From: Pseudonocardia petroleophila
GTDB lineage: Bacteria > Actinomycetota > Actinomycetes > Mycobacteriales > Pseudonocardiaceae
Direction: 5' to 3'
Assembly: GCF_014235185.1 (NCBI RefSeq)
Contig: NZ_CP060131.1
Coordinates: forward strand, 4,967,501-5,031,500
Length of the DNA stretch: 64,000 nucleotides
A model generated the notes under the pieces. That model was not told the DNA's origin, searched no databases, and saw nothing but the letters and a program-made list of their open reading frames with translations. The first letter of the stretch is position 1; the number at the start of each line of letters is the position of its first letter. The translations under genes were made by a program, and so were the position numbers. Shown here in pieces: positions 1-8,951 of the stretch.

Positions 1-233
1 CCACCCACCGGGGTGCGGCCGCGGATGGACCGACCGGCCCAGCGTTCCTGGCCCGTCCGGGGCAGCCCGCCGCCGCCGGTCCCCGCAGCACGACCGCTGA
101 CCGCTCGTCCCCGCGGGGGTGACGACCCGTGTCCTCTCCGTCACCGTTCCGTGACCTGGATGGGCGACCGTTCGCCCCGGTGTCGGGGGGCGCCCCCGGT
201 CGTCCTCCCCCGTGAGTCTCCGCCGCTATCGGA

Positions 234-1373
234 ATGCGAGGGCCCGTGAGCTCTGCCGATCGATCCCGTGACCGCTCCGGCCCGGCCTGGCTGCCGCTGG
301 CCGCCGCCGCACTGGTGGTGCCGACCGTGCTGGCCGGCCTCACGCTGCTGTGGCCGCGCCCGCAGATCGAGGGCGAGCTGACGCGCACCGCGACGGAGTC
401 GCTCGCCGCCGCCGGACTCACCGGCGCCGGGGTGGCGTTCACCGGCCGCGACGCCGTCGTCACCGGGCTCGACGGCCCGGACGCCGCGCGGGCCGTCGAG
501 ATCGTGCAGGGCGTGGACGGGGTCCGGATCGCGCAGCTGCCCGCCGGCGGCGCGGGTGCGGAGACGGGCCCGGGCGACGGGACCGGGACCGGGGACGGGG
601 CGGGTCCGGACGCGGCCGCGAGCGCGCCGTTCGGGATCGCGCGCCGGGGGGCCGACGTCGTCCTGACCGGCGTCGTCGGCTCCGAGGCGGAGCGCGACGC
701 CCTCGTCGCCGCGGCCACCGAGCAGGCGGGTGGCGCCACCGTCGTCGACGAGCTGACCGTCACCCCGGGTGCCCTGCCCCAGCCCGGGGTCACCACGACG
801 AGCGTCGGGGCGATCGCCGCCCTGCTCGGCGCCGTGCCCGCCGACATCGCGACCTCGATCGACGGCGACACCCTGACCCTGACCGGCACCGCCCCGGACT
901 CGGCGTCGGCCCAGGCCGCGGGGGCCGCCCTGGGCGCGCTGCTGCCGGGCACGACCGTCGACAACCAGCTCGCCGTCGCGGGCGGGGGTGCGGCGGCGTC
1001 CGGCGAGCTCGACGACGCGGGCAAGCGGGAGCTGCAGACCGCGATCGACGCCCTCGTCGCCGGTGCCCCGATCACGTTCGAGCCGAACAGCCCGGCGCTC
1101 ACCGCGAGCGGCGCCGCCACCGTCGACGGCATCGTCACGCTCGTCGCGCTGGTGCCCGGGGCGCGGGTACAGGTCGACGGCTACGTCGCCACCGGGCCCG
1201 GCGACGGCGTGCTCACCGCGCAGGAGCTGTCCGACCAGCGCGCGGCCGCCGTCCGCGACGCGCTGGTGGCCGGTGGGGTGCCCGCCGACAACATCACCGC
1301 ACGCGGTCTCGGCGAGGGCGACACCCCGGCGGCCCAGGCGGCCGGGCGCCGCGTCGAGATCACCGTCGTCTGA
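234..1373 (+). CDS. ArfA/OmpATb-like BON and OmpA-domain membrane protein
   Basis: A 379-residue envelope protein. One N-terminal membrane anchor lies at about residues 19-41, followed by two or three BON-like repeats (about 45-240) separated by a Gly/Asp-rich linker, and an OmpA-like C-terminal domain (about 260-379, ending in a typical RRVEITVV strand). The same architecture is known from mycobacterial ArfA (OmpATb), which sits in an arfABC operon linked to acid adaptation and ammonia release. The next two genes have ArfB-like and ArfC-like features, which supports the assignment. The ATG at 234 was used; a GTG at 246 is possible. The function as a channel is inferred from the family and not visible in the sequence. 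Confidence 0.75.
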   Translation: MRGPVSSADRSRDRSGPAWLPLAAAALVVPTVLAGLTLLWPRPQIEGELTRTATESLAAAGLTGAGVAFTGRDAVVTGLDGPDAARAVEIVQGVDGVRIAQLPAGGAGAETGPGDGTGTGDGAGPDAAASAPFGIARRGADVVLTGVVGSEAERDALVAAATEQAGGATVVDELTVTPGALPQPGVTTTSVGAIAALLGAVPADIATSIDGDTLTLTGTAPDSASAQAAGAALGALLPGTTVDNQLAVAGGGAAASGELDDAGKRELQTAIDALVAGAPITFEPNSPALTASGAATVDGIVTLVALVPGARVQVDGYVATGPGDGVLTAQELSDQRAAAVRDALVAGGVPADNITARGLGEGDTPAAQAAGRRVEITVV

Positions 1374-1408
1374 GTCCCCCGTCCGCATCCGCTCGAGGAG
1401 GAGTCGTC

Positions 1409-1570
1409 GTGCTCTGGTTGTTCGCCCAGGTCTGGGTCTGGTTGATCGTCGCGCTGGCGCTCGGGGTGCTGGCCGGCTGGCTGTTCTGGGCCCGCCCGCT
1501 GCGCCGCCGGGTCGCCGAGCTCGAGTCCTCCCGCGGTCAGGCGGCGCCGCCGTCCCGCTCCGCCGCCTGA
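1409..1570 (+). CDS. Small ArfB-like single-pass membrane protein
   Basis: A 53-residue protein starting at GTG 1409 behind a GAGGAGGAG ribosome site. It has one hydrophobic helix (about residues 2-26, rich in Trp, Leu and Val) and a basic then Ser/Pro/Ala-rich tail. It sits between the ArfA-like and ArfC-like genes, 35 bp after the first and 36 bp before the second, all on one strand, so the three probably form an operon. Its N-terminus (LWLFAQVWVWLIVALALG) resembles that of the following protein (LYGQTWLWYLLAFLVG), suggesting the two anchors are related or pair in the membrane. Function unknown beyond the operon context. Confidence 0.65.
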   Translation: MLWLFAQVWVWLIVALALGVLAGWLFWARPLRRRVAELESSRGQAAPPSRSAA

Positions 1571-1606
1571 CCCATCCGCTCCCGCACCGCTCTCTGGAGG
1601 AACACC

Positions 1607-3739
1607 GTGTCTTGGCTCTACGGGCAGACCTGGCTCTGGTACCTGCTGGCGTTCCTGGTCGGCGTGCTGCTGGCCTGGCTGCTCCTGGTGGTCCCGGCCG
1701 GGCGGCGGCTGCGGGCGCTGGAGCGCGGGCGGCCGGCCGCGGGCCCGGACGGGCGGGACCGGCCCGCCCCCGCGGCGGCGGAGCCCGTCGCGCTGCGCAA
1801 GGACGAGCGCCGGCCCGCGGTGGACGACGCGGTCACCGAGCAGATTCCGGCCGTCGACCCCGCGCTGAGCATCCTGGACACCTCGCGCTCGCGCCCCGAC
1901 CTCGCCGCCGGGGCCACCGCCGCCGGGCTGGGGGCGGCCGGCCTGGGGGCGGCCGGGCTGGGGGCGGCCGGGCTCACCGCCGCGGACGACAGCGAGACCA
2001 CCCGCGAGATCCCCCGCGTCTCCCCCGACGACGAGACCCGCGAGATCGACATCTCCGGCACCCGGGACACGACCGTCCTCCCGGTCACCCCGCCCGCCGA
2101 ACCCGACTCCACGACCGTGATCGAGCGACCGGCCGCCGACGCTCCGGCCGCCAACGCTCCGGCCGCCGACCCGACCCGCACCGACGCGGGCGGCGGCTCC
2201 GCCGCCGCCGCCCACGCCCCCGCCTCCGACGCCCCTGCGTCCGAGACCCCGGACGCCGCGACCTCCGAAGCCGCGACCCCCGCCGTCGGTGCCGACGCGG
2301 GCGCGACCGATGCGGCGGCCGTCGGCTCCGCGGACACCGACGACTCCGCCGGACTCGGGGCAGCCGCCCTCGGTGCCACCGCCGTGGGAGCGACCGCGGT
2401 CGGGGCCACCGCCGTCGCGACATCGGGCGATCCCTCCGACGAGGCCGCCGCCGACCCGACCGCAGCGACCGGCCACGCCGCGTCGCCGACGGGGGCCGCC
2501 GCGTCCGACCCGGCCGCTCCCGTCGCTGACCCCGCCACCGACCCGAGCACCACCGACGACACCGGAACCGTCGCCGCAGCGGGCGGCTCGGCCGGCGCGG
2601 CCGAGCCCGTCACCCCGGCCGTCACGACGCCGGACCCGGCCGTGCCCGCGGTCGACGGGCGAGCTGTCCCGGACCCGGTGGGCGCCGACCCGGTGGGCGC
2701 CGACCCGGCGAGCGCAGACCCGGGCACCGCTGAGGCGGGCGCCGCGGGCGAGGACGTCCCGACCTCGGGCACGGACACCGGCCCCGGGACCGCCGCCGCC
2801 CTCGGCGCGGCCGGCCTGGGCGCGGGTGCGGTGACCGCGGCCGCCGTCTCCCGCGACGACGGCCCCGCCGACGCAGCGGCCACCGACGCAGCGACCACCA
2901 ACGCAGCGACCACCAACGACACCGCTGCCGGCGCGGCGAGCACCGACGCCGCGGCCACGGGCGACGCACCGGCCGCGTCCGACGCCGCCGACCCGGCCGC
3001 GGGCGCCCCCACCGGGGTCTCCGGCTCCGACATCGTGTCCAGCGTGTCCGACTCCCCCGCCGACACCCCGGCTCCCGCCGACGGCCACGCCGGCACCGCC
3101 ACGGGTGCGGCCGCGGCGTCCGTCGGGGCGGCGGCCGTCGGGGCGGGCGACGTCGGGGCGGGCGCCCTGGGTGCCGCGGCCGCGGGCGGCGGAGCCGGGG
3201 ACGCCGACGACGCCCCGTTCGGTCCCGGCTCGGTCCGCGCCACCGCCGACGGCGCCTCCCCCGACCCCGCGTTCGGGATCAAGGGCAACGTCGACACCAT
3301 GCGCTACCACGGCCGCTCCTCGCCCTACTTCGAGCGGACCCGGGCCGCGGTGTGGTTCCGCACCGGGCGCGACGCCGAGGAGGCCGGGTTCGTCGCCTGG
3401 AACACCCGCGGCCGCATCCCGCGCTCCCCGGCCGTCCCGGCCACCCCGCAGGGCCTGCTCGGCACCCCGGACACCGCCGGGACGGCAGCACCGGAGACGG
3501 GAGCACCGGAGACGGCGGCCCCGGCCGTCAGCCCCGGCCGGTTCCCCGGGTCGGCGCTGCCGCTCGCGGGCGGGGCCGCCCCTTCGCCGGAGCACACCAT
3601 CAAGGGCAACGCCGACTCGATGCTCTACCACACCCCCGAGTCGCCCTACTACGGCCGCACGAAGGCGGAGGTCTGGTTCACCAGCACCGCCGACGCCGAG
3701 GCCGCCGGGTTCGCCGACTGGAAGCGCCGGACGCGGTAG
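1607..3739 (+). CDS. ArfC-like membrane protein with two C-terminal sunset domains
   Basis: A 710-residue protein from GTG 1607 (GGAGG at 1596-1600). One membrane helix (about residues 4-29) is followed by a roughly 450-residue low-complexity region rich in Ala, Asp, Thr and Pro with short tandem repeats (GLGAA repeated near residue 105, GATAV repeated near 260). Two copies of a compact domain starting IKGN(V/A)D(T/S)M lie at about 555-600 and 663-708, matching the sunset domain seen in ArfC-like proteins. Mycobacterial ArfC is much shorter, so the long linker is unusual. It may span the cell wall and display the two domains; this is inference. Confidence 0.7.
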   Translation: MSWLYGQTWLWYLLAFLVGVLLAWLLLVVPAGRRLRALERGRPAAGPDGRDRPAPAAAEPVALRKDERRPAVDDAVTEQIPAVDPALSILDTSRSRPDLAAGATAAGLGAAGLGAAGLGAAGLTAADDSETTREIPRVSPDDETREIDISGTRDTTVLPVTPPAEPDSTTVIERPAADAPAANAPAADPTRTDAGGGSAAAAHAPASDAPASETPDAATSEAATPAVGADAGATDAAAVGSADTDDSAGLGAAALGATAVGATAVGATAVATSGDPSDEAAADPTAATGHAASPTGAAASDPAAPVADPATDPSTTDDTGTVAAAGGSAGAAEPVTPAVTTPDPAVPAVDGRAVPDPVGADPVGADPASADPGTAEAGAAGEDVPTSGTDTGPGTAAALGAAGLGAGAVTAAAVSRDDGPADAAATDAATTNAATTNDTAAGAASTDAAATGDAPAASDAADPAAGAPTGVSGSDIVSSVSDSPADTPAPADGHAGTATGAAAASVGAAAVGAGDVGAGALGAAAAGGGAGDADDAPFGPGSVRATADGASPDPAFGIKGNVDTMRYHGRSSPYFERTRAAVWFRTGRDAEEAGFVAWNTRGRIPRSPAVPATPQGLLGTPDTAGTAAPETGAPETAAPAVSPGRFPGSALPLAGGAAPSPEHTIKGNADSMLYHTPESPYYGRTKAEVWFTSTADAEAAGFADWKRRTR

Positions 3740-3776
3740 CTGCCGGCCCGGTCGGGGCGCCTCATAGACTCCTCCC

Positions 3777-6700
3777 GTGTCGGACGATCCGGGCGGGGAC
3801 GTGATCACCTGGGTGAGCGACCAGGCCGGTGCGCGGACCGCCCTGTCCCCCGCCTGGCGCAGCGCCACGGGGGCCGACCCGGCGAGCGACCTGGGGTCAG
3901 GCTGGCGGCGTCGGGTGCACCCCGACGACCTGCCCGGCCTCCTCGCCCGCACCGCCGCCGCGCGCGCCGCCGGCGCCGGGTGGACCACGACCTACCGCCT
4001 GCTGCACACCGGCGGCACCGCGCAGGCGGTGCGCGAGCACGCGGTCGCCGTCGACGGCTCCTGGGCCGGGATCGTCGTGCCCGACACCGACGGCGCCGAC
4101 CCGGCCGCGACGGGCGCGGCGTTCCGGCTGCTCGCCGAGCACGCCGACGACGTGATCGGCCGGCACACCGCCGACGGGACCTGGCTGTGGGTCTCCCCGT
4201 CGGTGGAGCGGGTCGCCGGGTACCGCGTCGCGGACGTGATCGGGCTGCACCCCCGCGACGTCGTGCACCCCGACGACGCCGGCCGCCTCGACGCGGGCCT
4301 CGCCGGGCTCACCGACGACGAGCCCGTCGCCGAGCTCACGGTGCGGCTGCGCTGCGCGGACGGCACGCACCGCTGGTTCGCGATGCACGCGCGCCGGGTG
4401 CGCAACGACCGCACGGGGGCCGTCGAGGTGCACACGTCGCAGCGCGACGTCACCGACCAGCTGCTCACGCAGGAGGAGCTCGGGCGGTTCCGCGGGCTCG
4501 CCGACCGGGCCGCCGACCTGATCGGCATCGCCGGGGCCGACGGCACGATCCTCTACCTCAACCCGGCGGGCCGGGAGATGCTCGGCTTCCCCGGCGACCA
4601 CCCGCTCGACGGCCTGACGATGCGGGGGGCGGTGGCCCCCGCCGACCACAAGCGCTTCGGCGGGGTGATCGCCGAGGTCGACCGCACCGGGACGTGGTCG
4701 GGCTCGATGCGCCTGGTCGACACCGCCGGCATCGTGATCCCGGTGTGGCTCGGCGCGGCCGCGCACCCCGACCGGAGCGGCCGCACCGCCTTCTACTCCG
4801 CGGTGGCGCAGGACCTGCGCGAGCGCCGCGGGGGCGAGCCGGCCCTGCAGCAGGAGCGCGAGCGCTACCGGATCCTGGTCGCGCAGGCCCCCGTCGGCAT
4901 CTGGGTCGCCGACCGCACCGGCGCCACGACGTTCGCCAACGAGCACATGGTCGAGATCACCGGCCACGACGCCGCCGGGCTCGCCGGCGTCGACCACATC
5001 CACCCCGACGACCGCGCGGCCCTCGTCGACAGCTGGACGGCCGCGGTCGCCCGCGGAGCGCCGTGGCGCGACGAGTTCCGCGTCCTCACCCCGGCGGGCG
5101 AGGTCCGCACCGTGACCTCCACCGCCCGCCCCCTGCACGACGCGGCCGGCACCGTCACCGGGTTCCTGGGCACGACCACCGACGTCACCGAGCAGCGGGC
5201 CGCCGAGCGCGACCGGCGCGAGGCGGCGGGCCAGCAGGCCGCCCGCCGCGTGTCCGACGCCGCCGCGGCGCGGCTACGGGCGATGATCGGGGGCCTCACC
5301 GCGATCGTGTGGGAGGCCGACTGGGACCCGCGCGCCACCGCGCTGCGCTTCACGTTCGTCTCCGAACGGGCCGAGGAGCTGCTCGGCCACCCCACCCGCC
5401 GCTGGCTCGACGACCCGGGGTTCTGGCCCGGGGTGATCCACCCCGACGACCGCGCCGACACCCTCGCCTACACCGCGGACCGCACCGCGGGCGGGCACGA
5501 CCACGACCTGACCTACCGCGCGCGCACCGCCGACGGCCGCACGCTGTGGCTGCACCAGGTGGTGCACGTGGTCGGCGGCGGCGGGTCACCGGTGCGCGCC
5601 CAGGGCCTCACCGTCGACGTCACCGAGCAGCGCCGGGCCGAGCGGTCCTCGGAGATCCTCGCCGAGACCGGGCGCCTGATGGCCGAGACCGGCACCGTCG
5701 AGCAGAAGCTCGACGCGCTGGTCCGGCTCGTCGCGCACGACTTCGGCGAGGCCGCGGTCGTGTCGCTGGCCGGGCCCGACGGGCTGCTGCGCCGCGCCGC
5801 CGTGGCCCACCCCGACGACCCGGCCGGCGAGCGCGCCCTGCTGCGGCTCCCCCCGGCCGCGCCCGGGCCGGGGGTGCTGGACCGGCTCGCCGACGGCGTC
5901 CCGGTCGTCCTGCCGCCCGCCGACGCCCCGGAGGGGCACCACGCGCTGACGGTGCCGCTGCGCATCGAGGGCCGCTTCGCGGGCGTGCTGTCCTTCCTCG
6001 CGCTCGGCCCGGTGCGCCACCACGACCACGCCGTGCTCGAGCTGGCCGCCGAGCTCGGGCGCCGCACGTCGCTGATGCTGGAGGCCGACCGCAGGCGCAC
6101 CCGCGAGCGCCAGCTCCAGCGGGTCACCGCCGACCTCGCCACCGCCGACACCGTCGACGAGGCCGGCAGGCGGCTGGTGGAGCGGCTGCGCGACATCCTC
6201 GGGGCGGACGCCGCGAGCATGTACCGGGTCGACGCCGAGCAGGGCGTCCTGCGCAGCGTCGTCGCGACGGGCTACGCCGACGAGCTCGTCGAGCAGTACG
6301 CGACGATCCGGGCCGACGCCACCGCTCCCCTCGCGCTGGCGGTCCGCACCGGCCAGGCGTCCTGGGTCCCCGACCGCGACGACTGGGCGCGCCGCTTCCC
6401 CGACCTGCTGGGGCCCGCGGCCGCCGCGGGCCGGCACGCGTGCGCCACGCTGCCGCTGCTCTCCGGCGGCGTCGCGGTCGGCGCGGTGTACCTGAGCTTC
6501 GCCACCCCCCGCACCTTCCCGGCCGACGAGCGGGCGTTCGCGCTGGCCATGGCCGCGCAGGCGGCCCCGGCCCTGGAACGGGCGGTGGCGGCCGACGAGC
6601 GCCGCGTCATCGCCGAGACCCTGCAGAGCAGCCTGCTCCCGCCGACGCTCCCCGAGCTGGACCGGCTCTCGCTCGCCGCCCGCTACCTCCCCGGTGCGCA

Positions 6701-8057
6701 GGGCACCCGCGCGGGCGGGGACTGGTACGACGTCCTGCCCCTGGACGACGGGCGGGTCGCGATCGCCGTCGGGGACGTCGTCGGGCAGGGCACCCGCGCC
6801 GCCGCGGTGATGGGGCAGCTGCGCAGCGCACTGTCGGCCTACCTGCTGGAGGGACACGACCCGGTCCGGGCCCTGGGCCACCTCGACCGCTTCGCGCACC
6901 GCGTGCCCGGCGCCGCGGGCAGCACCGTGACCTGCCTGGTGCTCGACCCGGTCGACGGTCGGCTGACCTGGGCGCGCGCCGGGCACCCGCCGCCGATGGT
7001 GCTCGGCCCCGGCGGGCCGCGGCTGCTGGAGGACGCCACCGGCACCGTGCTCGCCGTGCGCGGCCGCCCGCCCTACGCCGCGGGCACCGCCCGGCTGTCG
7101 CCCGGCGACAGCATCGTGCTCTACACCGACGGCCTGGTGGAGCGGCGCGGCGAGGTCGTCGACGACGGCCTGGAGCGGCTGTGCGCGGCCGGGGAGAAGG
7201 CCCACACGCTGCCGCCCGCCGCGCTCGCCGAGGCACTCCTCGACGCCGGGCTCGACGACGGCCCGACCGACGACGTCGCGCTCATCGTCGCCCGCCTGAC
7301 CCCCGCCCCGCTGCTGCTCGACCTCCCGGCCGACGGCGGTGAGCTGCGCGGCCTGCGCCGCGCGGTCGCCCGCTGGACCGCCGAGATCGGGCTCGACCCC
7401 GACGAGTCCTACGACCTGCAGCTCGCGCTCGGCGAGGCGGCCGCCAACTCCGCCGAGCACGCCTACCGCGGCGCCACCGGACCGGGCCGGATGCAGGTGC
7501 GCCTGGCCCGCGACGGCGCCACCCGGATCGCCGTGGCCGTGCGCGACACCGGCGTCTGGCGACCGCCGCCGAGCGATCCCGGCCACCGGGGCCGGGGCCT
7601 GGACCTGATCCGCGAGATCGGCGACGACGTGCATCTCGACCACGGGCCCGACGGCACGGAGATCCGGTTCACCGTGCCCGCCCTGCCCCCCGACACCCCG
7701 GCCCCGCCGCCGTTCGCGGCCCCGCAGACCGTCCCGGCCGGGGCCGGGCCGACCCGCCTGCGCATCCGGCGGACCGCGGCGGCCGAGCGGATCGCCGTGG
7801 CCGGCGACCTCGACCCGCCCGGCGCGGCGTCGGTCGGGCCCGCGCTGCTGGCCGCGGCCGGCGCGGACGGTCCTGCGCTCGTGCTCGACCTGCGCTCCAC
7901 CACCTACCTGTCCAGCGCCGGGATCGCGCTGCTCGCCGAGGTGGCCGACACCGCGACGCGGGCACGGCGGACCCTGCGCCTGGACGTGGCGCCCTCCGGC
8001 GCGGTCGGGCGGGCACTGGCGCTGTCGGGGATCCCCCGCCTGGCCGGGCCCGCCTGA
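3777..8057 (+). CDS. PAS/GAF-sensing SpoIIE phosphatase with fused anti-sigma-type ATPase and STAS domains
   Basis: A 1426-residue cytoplasmic switch protein. Order of domains: about five PAS-like modules (1-105, 115-230, 237-350, 360-475, 500-620; the first is weak), two GAF domains (about 621-770 and 775-940), a PP2C/SpoIIE phosphatase (about 941-1170 with GGDWYD near 979), an RsbW-like HATPase (about 1184-1295, LGEAAANSAEHAY), and a STAS domain (about 1324-1425, YLSSAGIALL containing the likely phosphorylated Ser). It thus carries phosphatase, kinase and anti-anti-sigma-like modules of a partner-switching system in one chain. No membrane segment is seen. The GTG start lies 6 nt after TAGACT (3765-3770), so the transcript is probably leaderless. 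Confidence 0.9.
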   Translation: MSDDPGGDVITWVSDQAGARTALSPAWRSATGADPASDLGSGWRRRVHPDDLPGLLARTAAARAAGAGWTTTYRLLHTGGTAQAVREHAVAVDGSWAGIVVPDTDGADPAATGAAFRLLAEHADDVIGRHTADGTWLWVSPSVERVAGYRVADVIGLHPRDVVHPDDAGRLDAGLAGLTDDEPVAELTVRLRCADGTHRWFAMHARRVRNDRTGAVEVHTSQRDVTDQLLTQEELGRFRGLADRAADLIGIAGADGTILYLNPAGREMLGFPGDHPLDGLTMRGAVAPADHKRFGGVIAEVDRTGTWSGSMRLVDTAGIVIPVWLGAAAHPDRSGRTAFYSAVAQDLRERRGGEPALQQERERYRILVAQAPVGIWVADRTGATTFANEHMVEITGHDAAGLAGVDHIHPDDRAALVDSWTAAVARGAPWRDEFRVLTPAGEVRTVTSTARPLHDAAGTVTGFLGTTTDVTEQRAAERDRREAAGQQAARRVSDAAAARLRAMIGGLTAIVWEADWDPRATALRFTFVSERAEELLGHPTRRWLDDPGFWPGVIHPDDRADTLAYTADRTAGGHDHDLTYRARTADGRTLWLHQVVHVVGGGGSPVRAQGLTVDVTEQRRAERSSEILAETGRLMAETGTVEQKLDALVRLVAHDFGEAAVVSLAGPDGLLRRAAVAHPDDPAGERALLRLPPAAPGPGVLDRLADGVPVVLPPADAPEGHHALTVPLRIEGRFAGVLSFLALGPVRHHDHAVLELAAELGRRTSLMLEADRRRTRERQLQRVTADLATADTVDEAGRRLVERLRDILGADAASMYRVDAEQGVLRSVVATGYADELVEQYATIRADATAPLALAVRTGQASWVPDRDDWARRFPDLLGPAAAAGRHACATLPLLSGGVAVGAVYLSFATPRTFPADERAFALAMAAQAAPALERAVAADERRVIAETLQSSLLPPTLPELDRLSLAARYLPGAQGTRAGGDWYDVLPLDDGRVAIAVGDVVGQGTRAAAVMGQLRSALSAYLLEGHDPVRALGHLDRFAHRVPGAAGSTVTCLVLDPVDGRLTWARAGHPPPMVLGPGGPRLLEDATGTVLAVRGRPPYAAGTARLSPGDSIVLYTDGLVERRGEVVDDGLERLCAAGEKAHTLPPAALAEALLDAGLDDGPTDDVALIVARLTPAPLLLDLPADGGELRGLRRAVARWTAEIGLDPDESYDLQLALGEAAANSAEHAYRGATGPGRMQVRLARDGATRIAVAVRDTGVWRPPPSDPGHRGRGLDLIREIGDDVHLDHGPDGTEIRFTVPALPPDTPAPPPFAAPQTVPAGAGPTRLRIRRTAAAERIAVAGDLDPPGAASVGPALLAAAGADGPALVLDLRSTTYLSSAGIALLAEVADTATRARRTLRLDVAPSGAVGRALALSGIPRLAGPA

Positions 8058-8073
8058 GGCCCGGCCCCGGCCG

Positions 8074-8907
8074 TCAGTCGAACAGCTCCGGCTGCTCGGT
8101 GCTGATCCGCTCCCAGATCGGCTGGAACTGGAACCAGCCGGCGAACTCGTAGCCGACCTGGCCGCGCGTCAGCTCGGCCTCCTCGCGACCGATCCGCCGG
8201 GGCGGGCGGCCCAGGCCCGCCGCGGCGGCGTAGGCGTCGAGCTGGCAGCGCGCGGTGCGCTCCAGGGTGAGGAACCACCAGGCCGCGCTGTCGACGCTGG
8301 TGCCGACGGTGAGCATCCCGTGGTTGCGCAGGATGACCGCCTTGTGCGAGCCCAGGGCGACCCCGATGCGGCGGCCCTCCTCGCGGTCGAGCACGACGCC
8401 GGTGAAGTCGTCGAACACGCCCACGTCCTCGTAGAAGGCGCAGGCGTCCTGGGTGAGGGGCTCGACGTCCACCTCCAGGCTGGACAGCGTCTTCCCGGCC
8501 GGGCCGTGCGCGTGGGCGGCGGCGAGGACGTCGGGCCGGGCCGCGTGGACCGCGCAGTGGATGGCGACCGCGGCCCCGTTCACCGCCCGGTCGCCCTCGA
8601 CGACCTGCCCGTCCTCGTCGACGCGCACCAGGTCGCTGCTGCGGATCATCGAGAAGTGCATGCCGAACGGGTTGACCCAGAACGTGTCCGGCTCCGCCGG
8701 GTCGCGCACCGTGATGTGCCCGGCGACGCCCTCGTCGAGCCCCGCCCGGCTGAACATGCGGAACGCCGCGGCCAGCTTGGCCTTGCGGTGGGCCCGCTCC
8801 TCCTCCACGGTGGCGAACTCCGGCGGCCGGGCCATGTACAGGCTGCGCCCGCCCGCTCCGGTGGTGGCCGCGGCGGCCGGGGCGGCGGTGTTCGTGTCGG
8901 TGCTCAC
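8074..8907 (-). CDS. Class II aldolase/adducin family protein
   Basis: A 277-residue protein from GTG 8907, chosen because CACACT ends 6 nt upstream, a pattern shared by many starts here; an ATG 15 nt further upstream is the alternative. It has the class II aldolase fold with the metal-binding His pair visible in AAAHAHG and a third His in ILRNHGML; the acidic residue follows the usual spacing. The family covers fuculose-phosphate aldolase and decarboxylase-like enzymes as well as eukaryotic adducin; the substrate cannot be told from sequence. It is convergent with the SpoIIE gene and divergent from the AbrB-type gene, so it is a single-gene unit. Confidence 0.85.
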   Translation of the reverse strand: MSTDTNTAAPAAAATTGAGGRSLYMARPPEFATVEEERAHRKAKLAAAFRMFSRAGLDEGVAGHITVRDPAEPDTFWVNPFGMHFSMIRSSDLVRVDEDGQVVEGDRAVNGAAVAIHCAVHAARPDVLAAAHAHGPAGKTLSSLEVDVEPLTQDACAFYEDVGVFDDFTGVVLDREEGRRIGVALGSHKAVILRNHGMLTVGTSVDSAAWWFLTLERTARCQLDAYAAAAGLGRPPRRIGREEAELTRGQVGYEFAGWFQFQPIWERISTEQPELFD

Positions 8908-8951
8908 CCGCCCAGTGTGCACGCCGGACCCCGCATGATCGAGACTCGGCC

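Noticed and set aside
13..249. Possible small gene at the window start
   Set aside because: Arg/Pro-rich composition, no ribosome site and no similarity to a known family.
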